DNA of 64,000 nucleotides from positions 372,001-436,000 of the forward strand of contig NZ_JALPVJ010000008.1 of assembly GCF_023544445.1 (NCBI RefSeq), in the 5' to 3' direction. Shown here in pieces: positions 7,430-15,665 of the stretch (position 1 is the first letter of the stretch; the number at the start of each line of letters is the position of its first letter). The notes under the pieces are model-generated. The model had not been told where the DNA came from. It saw nothing but the letters and a program-made list of their open reading frames with translations, and searched no databases. This DNA is from Actinoplanes sp. M2I2 (GTDB taxonomy: Bacteria; Actinomycetota; Actinomycetes; Mycobacteriales; Micromonosporaceae). The position numbers and the translations under genes are program-made.

Positions 7430-9016
7430 ATGGCCGTCCTGTCACCCGCACGCCGCACGGCGGTCGGCGTGCTCATCGCCGTCGTCGTCGTGGGCCTGTC
7501 GTCGATCGTCACGAGGCGGGCCGACGCGGCCGCCTGGTCGACCGTGCAGCCGGGCGCCTTCACCGGCTACGCCTTCGACGCCTGCACGGCGCCGCCCGAC
7601 GCGTCGATGCGGGCCTGGCGGGCCCGTTCGCCGTACCGGGCGATCGGCATCTACCTCGGCGGTGTCAACCGCGGGTGCGCCCAGCCCGAGCTCACCGCCG
7701 ACTGGGTCCGGCAGCAGGTGGGGGCGGGCTGGAAGCTTCTGCCGCTCTATGTCGGACCACAGGCGACGTGCACGACGATCGGCGGTGGCCGCGAGCTGAT
7801 CGACAACGCGCGGGCCGGGACGCAGGGTCGCATCGCCGCCTCGGATGCCGTCGCGCGGGCCGTCGCGCTGGGACTGGCCCGGGAAAGCGTGATCATCTAC
7901 GACATGGAGGCGTACCGGACCGACGACCCCACGTGCCGCCGGGGCGTCCTCGACTTCCTGAACGGCTGGACCGCCCGGCTGCACGACAACGGCTATCTCT
8001 CGGGTTTCTACTCGAGCGTGTCGTCCGGGGTGGCCGACCAGGTCGCGAACTATGCGACGCCCGGATACACCCGGCCGGACTACGTCGACTTCGCCCGCTG
8101 GGATCTTCAGGTCACGACGGCCGATCCGCTCATCCCGGCGACGGCCTGGCCCGGCAAGCGGCGCATGAAGCAATACCGCGGCGGCCATCGGGAGACGTAC
8201 GGCGGCGTCACGATCAACATCGACAACGATTACGTCGACTTCGCACCGCTGCCCAGGGCCGGAGCGGCCGACCTCTCGGGCAACGGCTGGTCCGATGTGC
8301 TCGGCCGGTCGCCGACCGGCGTCCTGTCGGCCTTCCTCGGCAACGGGTCCCTCGTCGACAACAACCAGCGCCGCACCCTCGGCGCCGGCTTCCGGACGAT
8401 GAACGCGATCGTCCGGGCGGGCGACCTCGACCGCGACGGCCGCGCCGATGTGATCGCCCGGCAGACCAACGGCGACCTGTGGTTCCACCCGGGCACGAGC
8501 ACCGGCCTCGGCCCGCGCAAGCGGCTCACCCGGGGCTGGCGGGCGCTGCGCGAGATCACCCCGATGGGCGACCTCACCGGCGACGGCCGGCCCGACCTGC
8601 TGGCCGTCTCCCCGGCCGGCAACCTTTACCTGTACGCCGGTCAGGCGGGTGCGAAACTGGCCGGCGCCAGGCTGGTCGGCCGGGGCTGGTCCGGCCGCAC
8701 GGAGCTGGCCGGCGCCGGTGATTTCGACCGGGACGGTTTCCCCGATCTCATCGCCCGTCTGGCCACCGATGGACGGCTCTATCTGTGGCCCGGCCGCCGG
8801 GGCGGTTTCACCGGCCGGCGCGTCGCCCTCAACGTCTCCGCCGCGGATCTGCGCGACCTCGTCGGCGTCGGCGACTTCGACCGGGACGGCTATCCCGACC
8901 TGGCCGCCGTACGGAAGACGACCGGCCACCTGGTGCTGCTGGCCGGGGCCGGTTCGCGCCTGCGCGCCCCGTTCCAGCTGGCCGCCGGGTACGGCGGGAT
9001 CTCGCCCCTGGCCTGA
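7430..9016 (+). CDS. Secreted DUF1906 (Rv2525c-like) glycoside-hydrolase-fold protein with FG-GAP repeats
   Basis: 528 residues. A signal sequence with a long hydrophobic core (VGVLIAVVVVGLSSIV) is followed by a DUF1906 domain at about residues 35-270 (FTGYAFDACTAPP, IGIYLGG, IIYDMEAY, YSGFYSS-like, NIDNDYVDF), the TIM-barrel family of Rv2525c thought to act on peptidoglycan or cell-wall glycans. About five FG-GAP/VCBS repeats follow (GDLDRDGRADVIAR, GDLTGDGRPDLLAV, GDFDRDGFPDLIAR), a calcium-binding seven-blade propeller. The AGAGGGAG Shine-Dalgarno supports this start. Export may use the Tat route, but the twin-arginine motif is weak. Confidence 0.85.
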   Translation: MAVLSPARRTAVGVLIAVVVVGLSSIVTRRADAAAWSTVQPGAFTGYAFDACTAPPDASMRAWRARSPYRAIGIYLGGVNRGCAQPELTADWVRQQVGAGWKLLPLYVGPQATCTTIGGGRELIDNARAGTQGRIAASDAVARAVALGLARESVIIYDMEAYRTDDPTCRRGVLDFLNGWTARLHDNGYLSGFYSSVSSGVADQVANYATPGYTRPDYVDFARWDLQVTTADPLIPATAWPGKRRMKQYRGGHRETYGGVTINIDNDYVDFAPLPRAGAADLSGNGWSDVLGRSPTGVLSAFLGNGSLVDNNQRRTLGAGFRTMNAIVRAGDLDRDGRADVIARQTNGDLWFHPGTSTGLGPRKRLTRGWRALREITPMGDLTGDGRPDLLAVSPAGNLYLYAGQAGAKLAGARLVGRGWSGRTELAGAGDFDRDGFPDLIARLATDGRLYLWPGRRGGFTGRRVALNVSAADLRDLVGVGDFDRDGYPDLAAVRKTTGHLVLLAGAGSRLRAPFQLAAGYGGISPLA

Positions 9017-9082
9017 AACACTTGTGGCCGGCCCGAAGACACTCGCGGCCGGCCGGAAAGCACTCGTGGCCTGAAAGCACTC

Positions 9083-9109
9083 GTGGCCGGCCCGAACCGG
9101 GCCGGCCAC
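9083..9109. terminator. Bidirectional terminator hairpin
   Basis: A perfect 12-bp stem GTGGCCGGCCCG/CGGGCCGGCCAC with loop AAC lies between the convergent FG-GAP and sigma-factor genes. It is the last of four imperfect direct repeats of CACTCGTGGCCGGCC(C)GAA that fill 9020-9100. Confidence 0.75.
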
Positions 9110-9126
9110 GAAGATCTTGATTTGTC

Positions 9127-9942
9127 TTACAGGGTGTCGGAAGCCAGCTGGCCGCGCAGCTTGGTGAGGGCCTTGGTCAGCAGCCGGGAGACGTGCATCT
9201 GCGAGATGCCGATCTGGTCGGCGATCTGCGACTGGGTCAGGTTGCCGTAGAAGCGGAGCGTCAGGATCTTCTGCTCACGCTCGTCCAGGGTGGCCAGGGC
9301 CGGGCCCAGCGCCACGCGGGTCTCGGCCAGCTCGAACTCGTAGTCCTCGCCGCCCAGGGTGTCGCCCAGCTCGGTGTTGCCGTCGGCCGAGATCGGCGTC
9401 GAGAGGCTGGTCGCGTTGTAGGCGCGGGCGCCCTCGAGGCCCTCCAGGACGTCTTCCTCGCTGACCCCCAGGTGGGTGGCCACGTCGGCGACTGTCGGGG
9501 AGCGGCCCAGGCTGTGGGTCAGGGTGCTGTTGGCCTCGGTGATGGCCAGGCGCAGCTCCTGCAGGCGGCGCGGCACCCGGACCGACCAGGTGCGGTCGCG
9601 GAAGTGACGCTTGATCTCACCGATGATGGTCGGGATCGCGTAGCCGGCGAAGTCGACACCGCGCTCGGGGTCGAACTTGTCGACCGCCTTGATGAGGCCG
9701 ACGGTCGCGGTCTGCACCAGGTCGTCGGTGGGCTCGCCGCGGCCGGAGTAGCGGTGGGCGAGGTGGCGGGCCAGCGGCAGCCAGGCCTCGATCGCCCGGT
9801 CGCGCAGCGAGGCGCGGGACGGGTGACCGGCGGGCATCGCGGCCATCGCGTTCAGCAGCTCGGCGGCGCTGTCGGCGGGCGCGGTCGCCGCAACCGGAAC
9901 AGCGACGACCTCGACGCTCGTGGTGGTCTCGGTGATCGTCAT
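9127..9942 (-). CDS. SigB/SigF/SigG-subfamily RNA polymerase sigma factor
   Basis: 271 residues. Region 2 is clear (DDLVQTATVGLIKAVDKFDP, then GYAIPTIIGEIKRHFRD with the -10-binding helix), region 3 follows (LGRSPTVADVATHLGVSEEDV), and region 4 ends with the helix-turn-helix LTQSQIADQIGISQMHVSRL. This is the stress-response alternative sigma group governed by anti-sigma ATPases and STAS antagonists, both of which are encoded divergently just upstream. The N-terminal 35 residues are Thr/Val/Ala-rich and unlike the conserved core. The leader carries a strong inverted repeat, a possible control site. Confidence 0.93.
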   Translation of the reverse strand: MTITETTTSVEVVAVPVAATAPADSAAELLNAMAAMPAGHPSRASLRDRAIEAWLPLARHLAHRYSGRGEPTDDLVQTATVGLIKAVDKFDPERGVDFAGYAIPTIIGEIKRHFRDRTWSVRVPRRLQELRLAITEANSTLTHSLGRSPTVADVATHLGVSEEDVLEGLEGARAYNATSLSTPISADGNTELGDTLGGEDYEFELAETRVALGPALATLDEREQKILTLRFYGNLTQSQIADQIGISQMHVSRLLTKALTKLRGQLASDTL

Positions 9943-10289
9943 ACGGTGGTCCTCCCTGGCACCTGTCCGGAGAGCCGATCACGCTCGAGAGCGTGATCCG
10001 GGTCGGTCGGGTGTCCCTATCTTCTGGTCGACGACGATCGATGAGATCACCGTCAACCGCGCATGCTGGGCCGTTCGGATATGACTAACCTAGCCGACAA
10101 GGCCAAGGAAGACTAGCCGAAAGTATGAGTTACTTTGCGTGATAGCAAATATACGTAGCGGATCTTGTAGCGGCGGCCCGAGCGGATCGAGAACCCTGAA
10201 TGCTCCTGATGGGGGATTAGTCCGTACGGTTGTTGTGGTGACCCGCACGGGCCTGTGTCAAACACGTCGCACCGGGAAAGATTAAGTAC
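9943..10289. other. 347-bp divergent intergenic region of the sigma/anti-sigma module
   Basis: This gap separates the leftward sigma-factor gene from the rightward anti-sigma-like gene and must hold both promoters. It is unusually AT-rich at 10075-10165 for this genome. A GGTTG, 16-bp gap, GGGCC pair ending near 10250 resembles SigF-type GGTTT-GGGTA only weakly, so no promoter is called. No ORF with coding character was found. Confidence 0.5.
9977..9998. promoter_or_regulatory. Inverted repeat in the sigma-factor leader
   Basis: Arms GATCACGCTC and GAGCGTGATC are perfect complements separated by two bases, 35 nt upstream of the sigma-factor ATG. The size and symmetry suit a dimeric repressor site or a leader hairpin. 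Confidence 0.5.
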
Positions 10290-10706
10290 ATGGCTGCTCT
10301 GCGCTCCTCGGTTCCGCATCCGTCGGCCGCTGAGCTGCGCCTATGGAAGCTCGACACCTTCGGTGAGCTCCGGAGTCTGCGCGCGGCGCTGCGGGAGGCG
10401 ATCGAGACGCAGCAGACCGCCGAGGTCGACGACCTGTTCGACAAGATGGCGGTGGTCGCCACCGAGTTGGCCACCAACGCTCTGCGGCACGGTCTGCCGC
10501 CGACCGAGGTGCGGCTGCTCCGCGAGGACGACCACCTGATCCTGGACGTGGCGGATCACGATCTGGGCACGCTCCCAGAGGTCGACGAGGATCGCCCGCT
10601 GGGCGCCGGCGGGCTGGGGCTGCAGCTCACGAAGACCTTCGCCATCGACGTCGGCTGGTACATCGCCGACGAGACCAAGCATGTGTGGGCCAGCTTCCCG
10701 GGCTGA
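10290..10706 (+). CDS. Anti-sigma factor-like HATPase_c protein (RsbW/SpoIIAB type)
   Basis: 138 residues with a GHKL ATPase core: N-box ATELATNALRHG (Mg-ATP Asn), G1-like LDVADHD and G2-like GAGGLGLQLT. There is no membrane or histidine-phosphotransfer part. Proteins of this type bind and silence SigB/SigF sigma factors and phosphorylate STAS antagonists. The divergent sigma gene and the STAS gene 29 bp downstream support that role. The G1 motif has DHD where DxGxG is usual, so ATP binding may be atypical. Confidence 0.85.
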   Translation: MAALRSSVPHPSAAELRLWKLDTFGELRSLRAALREAIETQQTAEVDDLFDKMAVVATELATNALRHGLPPTEVRLLREDDHLILDVADHDLGTLPEVDEDRPLGAGGLGLQLTKTFAIDVGWYIADETKHVWASFPG

Positions 10707-10735
10707 ATCCCCGTGGTTTTGATAGAAAGGCCCCC

Positions 10736-11071
10736 GTGGCGGACTCCTCTCAGATCGGCCGGGAACGCTCGGCCGGCCCGGCCGCGACGATCCTGCGCCC
10801 CCTCGGCGAACTGGACATCAACGCCCGGGACGACCTGTACGCGAGCATCCTCGGCGCGCTCCGCACGGCCGACCGGGTGGTCATCGACCTCGCCGGGGTC
10901 ACCTTCATCGACTCCGAGGCACTCGGTGCGCTGATCGAGGGTTACAACGCGGCGGTCGCCAACGGAGCGGGCTACCAGGTCGTCAACGCGCAGCGCGGGG
11001 TGGCGCGGGTGCTCAACGTCTCAGGCGCACAGGAGCTCTTCGACGCTGCGGGGGAGCCGTCCGGCTCGTAA
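10736..11071 (+). CDS. STAS-domain anti-anti-sigma factor (RsbV type)
   Basis: The GTG at 10736 has GAAAGG upstream and is preferred to an ATG 17 codons earlier that overlaps the anti-sigma gene. The 111-residue product is a single STAS domain with LDINARDDLYASI and the phospho-acceptor segment GVTFIDSEALGALIEGY, where the Ser after Asp is the expected site of phosphorylation. In the unphosphorylated state such proteins bind the anti-sigma ATPase and release sigma. It completes a three-gene partner-switch with its two neighbours. Confidence 0.88.
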   Translation: MADSSQIGRERSAGPAATILRPLGELDINARDDLYASILGALRTADRVVIDLAGVTFIDSEALGALIEGYNAAVANGAGYQVVNAQRGVARVLNVSGAQELFDAAGEPSGS

Positions 11072-11080
11072 CCTGCCGCG

Positions 11081-12310
11081 GTGCCCTTGATCATCTCGGC
11101 GGTCCTGCTGGCCGGCGTGCTGGCCTTCGCCGTCGTACGGCCGCGCGGCCTGCCCGAGGCGGTGGCCGCCGTGCCCGCGGCCGCCCTTGCGATCGCCGTC
11201 GGGCTGGTGTCGTGGGACGACGCCTTGGGGGAGTTCCGCGAGCTCGGCCCGACCGTCGGCTTCCTAGCCGCGGTGCTGGTGCTGGCCCACCTCGCGGCCG
11301 AGCACGGCGTCTTCCGGTACGCCGGGACGGTCGCGGCCCGGCTGAGCGGCGGTCACCCGCCCCGGCTGCTGGTGGCGGTCTTCGTGGCGGCCGCGCTCAC
11401 CACGGCGTTCCTCAGTCTCGACGCGACCGTCGTGCTGCTCACCCCGGTCGTGCTGGCCACGGCGGCCCGGGCCGGCGCCCGGCCCCGCCCGCACGCCTTC
11501 GCCGCGGCGCACCTGGCCAACTCGGCCTCCCTGCTGCTGCCCGTCTCCAACCTGACCAACCTGCTGGCCTTCGCGGCCAGCGGGCTGAGCTTCCTCGGCT
11601 TCACCGCGCTGATGGCGCTGCCCTGGATCGCCGTGATCGTCGTGGAGTTCCTGGTTTTCCGCGCCTACTTCGCCGGGGACCTGCGAGCGACCGAGGAACC
11701 GGTCGAGGCCACCGGCAACGGCCCGGCGCCGCGGTATGCCCTGGTCGTTCTGGCCGTGACCCTGGCCGGCTTTGCCGCGGTGCATCCCCTCGGGATCCAT
11801 CCGGCCTGGGTGGCGGTCGCCGGCGCCGTCCTGCTCGCCGTGCCGCGCCGCGTTCCGGTCGGCGTTCTGATCCGCGAGGCCAACCCCGCGTTCTGTGCCT
11901 TCGTGCTGGCCCTCGGCGTCGTGGTGCTCGCCGTGCAGCAACACGGCCTGGAGCGGCTGATCCACGCGATCGTGCCCGACCACGCCGACCTGCCCGGTCT
12001 GGTGGCCGTCGCCTTCCTGGCCGCCCTGCTGGCCAACCTCCTCAACAACCTGCCGGCCACGCTGGTGCTGCTGCCGGTGGTCGAGGCCCGGCCCGGCCTG
12101 CTGCTGGCGATGCTGATCGGCGTGAACGTCGGCCCGAACCTGACCTACGTGGGCTCGCTGGCCACCCTGCTGTGGCGGCGCATCCTGCACACGTACGACG
12201 CGGCGCCCGACGCCCGGGACTTCCTGCGGCTCGGCCTGCTGACCGTGCCACCCGCGCTGGTCGCCGGAGTGCTCGCGCTGTGGCTGGGCCTGCGGCTCTC
12301 CCCGGCCTGA
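11081..12310 (+). CDS. ArsB/NhaD-type (ion transporter superfamily) permease
   Basis: 409 residues and about 11 membrane helices. Family-specific segments are LSLDATVVLLTPVVLATA, the Asn-rich HLANSASLLLPVSNLTNLLAF, and the C-terminal repeat LLANLLNNLPATLVLLPVV with GVNVGPNLTYVGSLATLLW. These match the arsenite/anion permease and SLC13-like group. Arsenite, citrate-like anions or Na+ are possible substrates. No arsR or arsenate reductase lies nearby, so arsenic resistance is not assumed. The GTG start sits 9 nt after the STAS gene stop, so co-transcription is likely. Confidence 0.82.
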   Translation: MPLIISAVLLAGVLAFAVVRPRGLPEAVAAVPAAALAIAVGLVSWDDALGEFRELGPTVGFLAAVLVLAHLAAEHGVFRYAGTVAARLSGGHPPRLLVAVFVAAALTTAFLSLDATVVLLTPVVLATAARAGARPRPHAFAAAHLANSASLLLPVSNLTNLLAFAASGLSFLGFTALMALPWIAVIVVEFLVFRAYFAGDLRATEEPVEATGNGPAPRYALVVLAVTLAGFAAVHPLGIHPAWVAVAGAVLLAVPRRVPVGVLIREANPAFCAFVLALGVVVLAVQQHGLERLIHAIVPDHADLPGLVAVAFLAALLANLLNNLPATLVLLPVVEARPGLLLAMLIGVNVGPNLTYVGSLATLLWRRILHTYDAAPDARDFLRLGLLTVPPALVAGVLALWLGLRLSPA

Positions 12311-12338
12311 CGCCGGTCCCCACCCGTACGGCCGTGAC

Positions 12339-12962
12339 TCACGCCGTGGCTGGTCCCGGCCGGGTGGGCAGGGCGCGCAGGGCGATGTCGACGGCGGCGT
12401 GCAGGTCGGCGCGCCGGGCGCCGGCGGCGGCGTGGACGGCGTTGCCCTCGCTGAGCACCATGACGAAGCGGGCCAGCGCGCGCGGGTCGACGTCGTCCGG
12501 GAGGTCGCCCTCGGCGGCCGCGCGGGTCAGACGCTCCCGCAGAACGCCCTCGGTGGCGGCGCGGCCGGTGGCCAGCGCTTCGCTGACGCGGGCGTTCTCC
12601 GGCGCGCTGGCCAGGCCGCCCTGGATGGAGAAGCAGCCGGGCGGGTGGTCGTCCGCGGTGAGGCCGTCGGCGCTCGAGCGCAGGAAGGCCTCGATGGCCG
12701 CGTACGCGGTCGGCCGGTCGAGCGCGGCGCGGGCGGTGGCCACCTGCCTGTCGTGGTAGCGGGCGAACGCGCGCTTGAACAACTCTTCTTTGCTGCCGAA
12801 CGTGGCGTACAGGCTCGGGCGGTTGATGCCCATCGCGCCGGTCAGCGCGCTCAGCGACGCGCCCTCGTAGCCACGCCGCCAGAAGACCTCGGCGGCCCGA
12901 TCGAGAACCGTGTTCTCGTCGAAGGCCCGCGGTCGTCCCGCGGTCGGCGTCTCAGTGCTCAT
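12339..12962 (-). CDS. TetR-family repressor of the adjacent SDR gene
   Basis: 207 residues. The N-terminal helix-turn-helix is typical (VLDRAAEVFWRRGYEGASLS, then SLYATFGSKEELFKRA), with a C-terminal ligand domain of the AcrR/YcdC-like TetR_C group containing HPPGCFSIQGGL. It is transcribed away from a short-chain dehydrogenase gene, and three matching operator-like sites lie in the 136-bp gap. It probably represses both genes and is released by a small electrophile or substrate of the SDR, as in similar pairs. Confidence 0.9.
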   Translation of the reverse strand: MSTETPTAGRPRAFDENTVLDRAAEVFWRRGYEGASLSALTGAMGINRPSLYATFGSKEELFKRAFARYHDRQVATARAALDRPTAYAAIEAFLRSSADGLTADDHPPGCFSIQGGLASAPENARVSEALATGRAATEGVLRERLTRAAAEGDLPDDVDPRALARFVMVLSEGNAVHAAAGARRADLHAAVDIALRALPTRPGPATA

Positions 12963-12976
12963 GACTCCACTCTACT

Positions 12977-13055
12977 GCTCGGTACAAAAAATGACCTGCC
13001 CTCTAACCGATCAGTACAAAAATGTGTTAGCGTGAGGCAACCAATCGGTACAAAA
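12977..13055. promoter_or_regulatory. Three TetR-type operator copies
   Basis: TC(G/A)GTACAAAA occurs at 12979-12989, 13011-13021 and 13045-13055. Each is preceded by a partly symmetric half, giving ACCGATCAGT and ACCAATCGGT as near-palindromes at the second and third sites. Spacings of 32 and 34 bp place all sites on about the same helix face. They fill the space between the divergent tetR and SDR starts. Confidence 0.72.
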
Positions 13056-13098
13056 TTCGGAACCGCAGTTCAGCGGTCCTGCTCCTGAAGGAGAACTC

Positions 13099-13785
13099 AT
13101 GACCGTCACACTGATCACCGGAGCGAACAAGGGCATCGGGTTCGAGGCTGCCAAGCAGCTGACGGAGCTGGGTCACACCGTGTACGTCGGCGCCCGCGAC
13201 GCCGAACGCGGCGAGAAGGCCGCGGCCGAGCTGGGCGCGCGCTTCGTGCAGCTCGACGTGACCGATGACGCGTCGGTCAGCAACGCGCTGGCCACCATCG
13301 ACGCGGCCGAGGGCCGGCTCGACGTCCTGGTGAACAATGCCGGTGTCCTCGCGGCCGAGGCCGTGAACGGGCCGGCGGCCCTGCGGGCGTTCGACGTCAA
13401 CGCGGTGGGAATGATCCGGGTGACCGAGGCGGCGCTGCCCCTGCTTCGTAAGTCCTCGAACCCCACCGTGGTCACCGTCTCGAGCAGCATGGGCTCCTTC
13501 TGGGCGGTGACCAACCCCGACCGGCCCGAGCACGACATGCCGCTCGCGGTCTATGCCGCGTCCAAGGCGGCGGCCACCATGCTCACCGTGCAGTACGCCA
13601 AAGCTCACCCGGAGATCAAGTTCAACGCCCTCGAGCCCGGCACCGCCGCCACCGACATGACGGCCGCCTTCGGCATCGGACGGCCGGTCGAGGAGAGCGC
13701 CCGGGTCGTCGTCCGCCTGGCTACCCTCGACGCTTCCGGCCCGACCGGCACCCTTCAGGACGAGGCCGGCCACCTGCCGTGGTGA
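13099..13785 (+). CDS. Short-chain dehydrogenase/reductase
   Basis: 228-residue classical SDR: cofactor motif TGANKGIGFEA (TGxxxGIG), NNAG at about residue 80, catalytic Ser in VTVSSSMGS and YAASK with the catalytic Tyr and Lys. Arg in GARD after beta-2 suggests NADP(H). AAGGAGAA lies before the ATG. It is controlled by the divergent TetR gene and followed 25 bp later by an NADP-binding oxidoreductase gene, so the three probably form one inducible carbonyl-reduction unit. The substrate is unknown. Confidence 0.88.
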   Translation: MTVTLITGANKGIGFEAAKQLTELGHTVYVGARDAERGEKAAAELGARFVQLDVTDDASVSNALATIDAAEGRLDVLVNNAGVLAAEAVNGPAALRAFDVNAVGMIRVTEAALPLLRKSSNPTVVTVSSSMGSFWAVTNPDRPEHDMPLAVYAASKAAATMLTVQYAKAHPEIKFNALEPGTAATDMTAAFGIGRPVEESARVVVRLATLDASGPTGTLQDEAGHLPW

Positions 13786-13810
13786 CCACCTCCGATTTCG
13801 GGGACCGTTC

Positions 13811-14503
13811 ATGACAACGATCGGCATTCTCGGTTCCGGCCAGGCCGGCCGCACGCTGGCCCGGGTGTCGATCGCGGCCGGCTACGACGTCGTGATCGCC
13901 AACTCACGGGCGCCCGAGACCCTGAAGGACCTGGTCGACCAGCTGGGCCCGCGGGCGCGAGCCGCGTACGCCGTGGAGGCGGCGGCGGACGCCGATTTCG
14001 TGGTGACCGCGTTCCCCTACCGGCCCGCCGACCGGCTGCCCGTCGAGGAGCTCGCGGGGAAGGTCGTTCTGGACACCAACAACTACATGGCCTGGCGCGA
14101 CGGGAACTATCCCGAGATCGACTCCGGGCTCAGGACGATTCACGAGCTGCGGCAGGAGCAACTGCCCGCCGCCAAGGTGGCGAAGGCTTTCACCCACGTC
14201 CAGTTCCACGAGCGCTCGCCGGTCCGTGGTCCCGCGGATCTGCTGCCGGGCGTCGTCCGGCTGGCCCGGCCGGCCGGCGCGCCCGACCGCAAGGCGCTGG
14301 TCGTCTCGAGCGACCACCCGGAAGCGGTCGAGCTCGTGACCCGGTTCTATGACGACCTCGGGTTCGACGCGGTCGACAACAGCCCGCTGAGCGAATCGTG
14401 GCGCAGCGGGCCGGGCACGCCGATGTGGCGCCACCACGTCGACGGGCAGAGCCGCGAGGAACTCATCAGCAACCTGCGGCGCGCCCAGCGCGACCGTCGG
14501 TAG
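13811..14503 (+). CDS. NADPH-dependent F420 reductase-like oxidoreductase
   Basis: 230 residues with an N-terminal Rossmann fold (IGILGSGQAGRTLARVSIAAGY) and NSR at the end of beta-2, matching the F420:NADP oxidoreductase/NAD-binding-2 group (KVVLDTNNYMAWRDG, KAFTHVQF in place of the usual KAFNT). Members move hydride between NADPH and F420 or reduce small carbonyls. It follows the SDR gene closely on the same strand. The exact reaction cannot be fixed. Confidence 0.8.
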   Translation: MTTIGILGSGQAGRTLARVSIAAGYDVVIANSRAPETLKDLVDQLGPRARAAYAVEAAADADFVVTAFPYRPADRLPVEELAGKVVLDTNNYMAWRDGNYPEIDSGLRTIHELRQEQLPAAKVAKAFTHVQFHERSPVRGPADLLPGVVRLARPAGAPDRKALVVSSDHPEAVELVTRFYDDLGFDAVDNSPLSESWRSGPGTPMWRHHVDGQSREELISNLRRAQRDRR

Positions 14504-14697
14504 GGCGGGTCCGCCTGATCGCGCGTGTCCGGCGTGCGTACCCGGCCTGAGAAAGGGACAGCACCCTCGCCGCCGCGCCGGGATCGGTCCGGGGAAGGGC
14601 CGAGGTGATCCGGTGGGGGATTCGGCGGCGGGGTGCGTCCGACAAAAGTCAGTCTTGTCGATGCATGTGTTACAGGCAAGTAAAACTGGTTACGGAA

Positions 14698-15561
14698 CTA
14701 AGTCGCCGGAGTGGCCTTGGTGTCCACTCTGACGGTCAGCGAGACGGCGTACCCCTTCGTCACGTCACCCGTGGCCGTGCCGAGTTGCAGCGCGGCCGAG
14801 TCCTCGCGGAAGACGTTGTCGCTGTCGAGGCTGACCCGGCTCAGGGCGCTCACGGACGACTCGTACCCGGAAGTGGCGTAGACCGCCTCGCAGGTGTCCC
14901 CGGGCAGCGCGACCTGTGAGGTGGCGACGACCCTGGAGGCGTCGGTGAGGTCGGCCCGGCCGGGGTAGACCTCGAAGTGGACGTGCGGCCAGCGACCCGG
15001 GTAGCAGGCCGGGAAGATGCTCGTGAACCGCACCTTGCCCGAGCCGTCGGCGATCTGGACGCCGCGCAGGTAGTTCTCGTCCCGGACGGCGTCGGAATAC
15101 ATCGAATACTGCCCGGCGCGGTCACAATGCCAGACGTAGGCGGCCGTACCCGTGAGCGGTTTGTCCTTCATGTCGAGAATGGTCAGTTCCAACGTCATCG
15201 GGACACCCTCGGCTGTCCCGCCCGCCGAGCCGAAACTCGACCGGATGTCGCTGCGCACCACCCCGCTCTGCTCGAGCACGTCCGGGCCGTTCGACCCGTC
15301 ACCGGGGTAGGGCCCGGCGGTCTCGTCCGGGATCTCGCCCGACGAGCCGGACGACGTGGCCGTGGCGGTGGGCGTCGCACTGTCCGGAGCACTGTCGCAG
15401 GCTGCCAGACCCAGCGCGGCGGCCCCGAGCCCGAAGCCGCGCAGCAGCCGCCGCCGGCTCAGCAGGGTGCCGAGGTCGAACCCGAGACCCTGGTCGACGA
15501 TCTCCTCGTCCGGGCGGGGCAGCGTCCGGCCCTCGTACGCCGGTCTCCGGTCCTGCACCAT
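14698..15561 (-). CDS. Exported intradiol ring-cleavage dioxygenase-like protein
   Basis: 287 residues from the ATG at 15561 (GGAG 7 nt upstream). A twin-arginine leader (SRRRLLRGFGLGAAALGLAAC) ending in a lipobox Cys suggests a Tat-exported lipoprotein. The C-terminal domain is the intradiol dioxygenase fold (GTAAYVWHCDRAGQYSMYSD, then GRWPHVHFEVY), which provides the Tyr and His-x-His iron ligands of protocatechuate/catechol dioxygenases. Surface-anchored members are common in actinomycetes, often of unknown substrate. A 140-residue Ser/Thr/Pro linker follows the lipobox. Confidence 0.87.
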   Translation of the reverse strand: MVQDRRPAYEGRTLPRPDEEIVDQGLGFDLGTLLSRRRLLRGFGLGAAALGLAACDSAPDSATPTATATSSGSSGEIPDETAGPYPGDGSNGPDVLEQSGVVRSDIRSSFGSAGGTAEGVPMTLELTILDMKDKPLTGTAAYVWHCDRAGQYSMYSDAVRDENYLRGVQIADGSGKVRFTSIFPACYPGRWPHVHFEVYPGRADLTDASRVVATSQVALPGDTCEAVYATSGYESSVSALSRVSLDSDNVFREDSAALQLGTATGDVTKGYAVSLTVRVDTKATPAT

Positions 15562-15665
15562 CGCTGTACTCCCATCCTGGTGCCGCACGGTGTTGCGGCC
15601 ACCGTAGGTCCGCACCTTGTGGGCGCCCTGGGGATCGCCTGTCAGTCTTCGCCTCCGGAACCCGT

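Noticed and set aside
11081..12310. Arsenic resistance operon
   Set aside because: Only the permease family fits; no arsR, arsC or similar gene is nearby.
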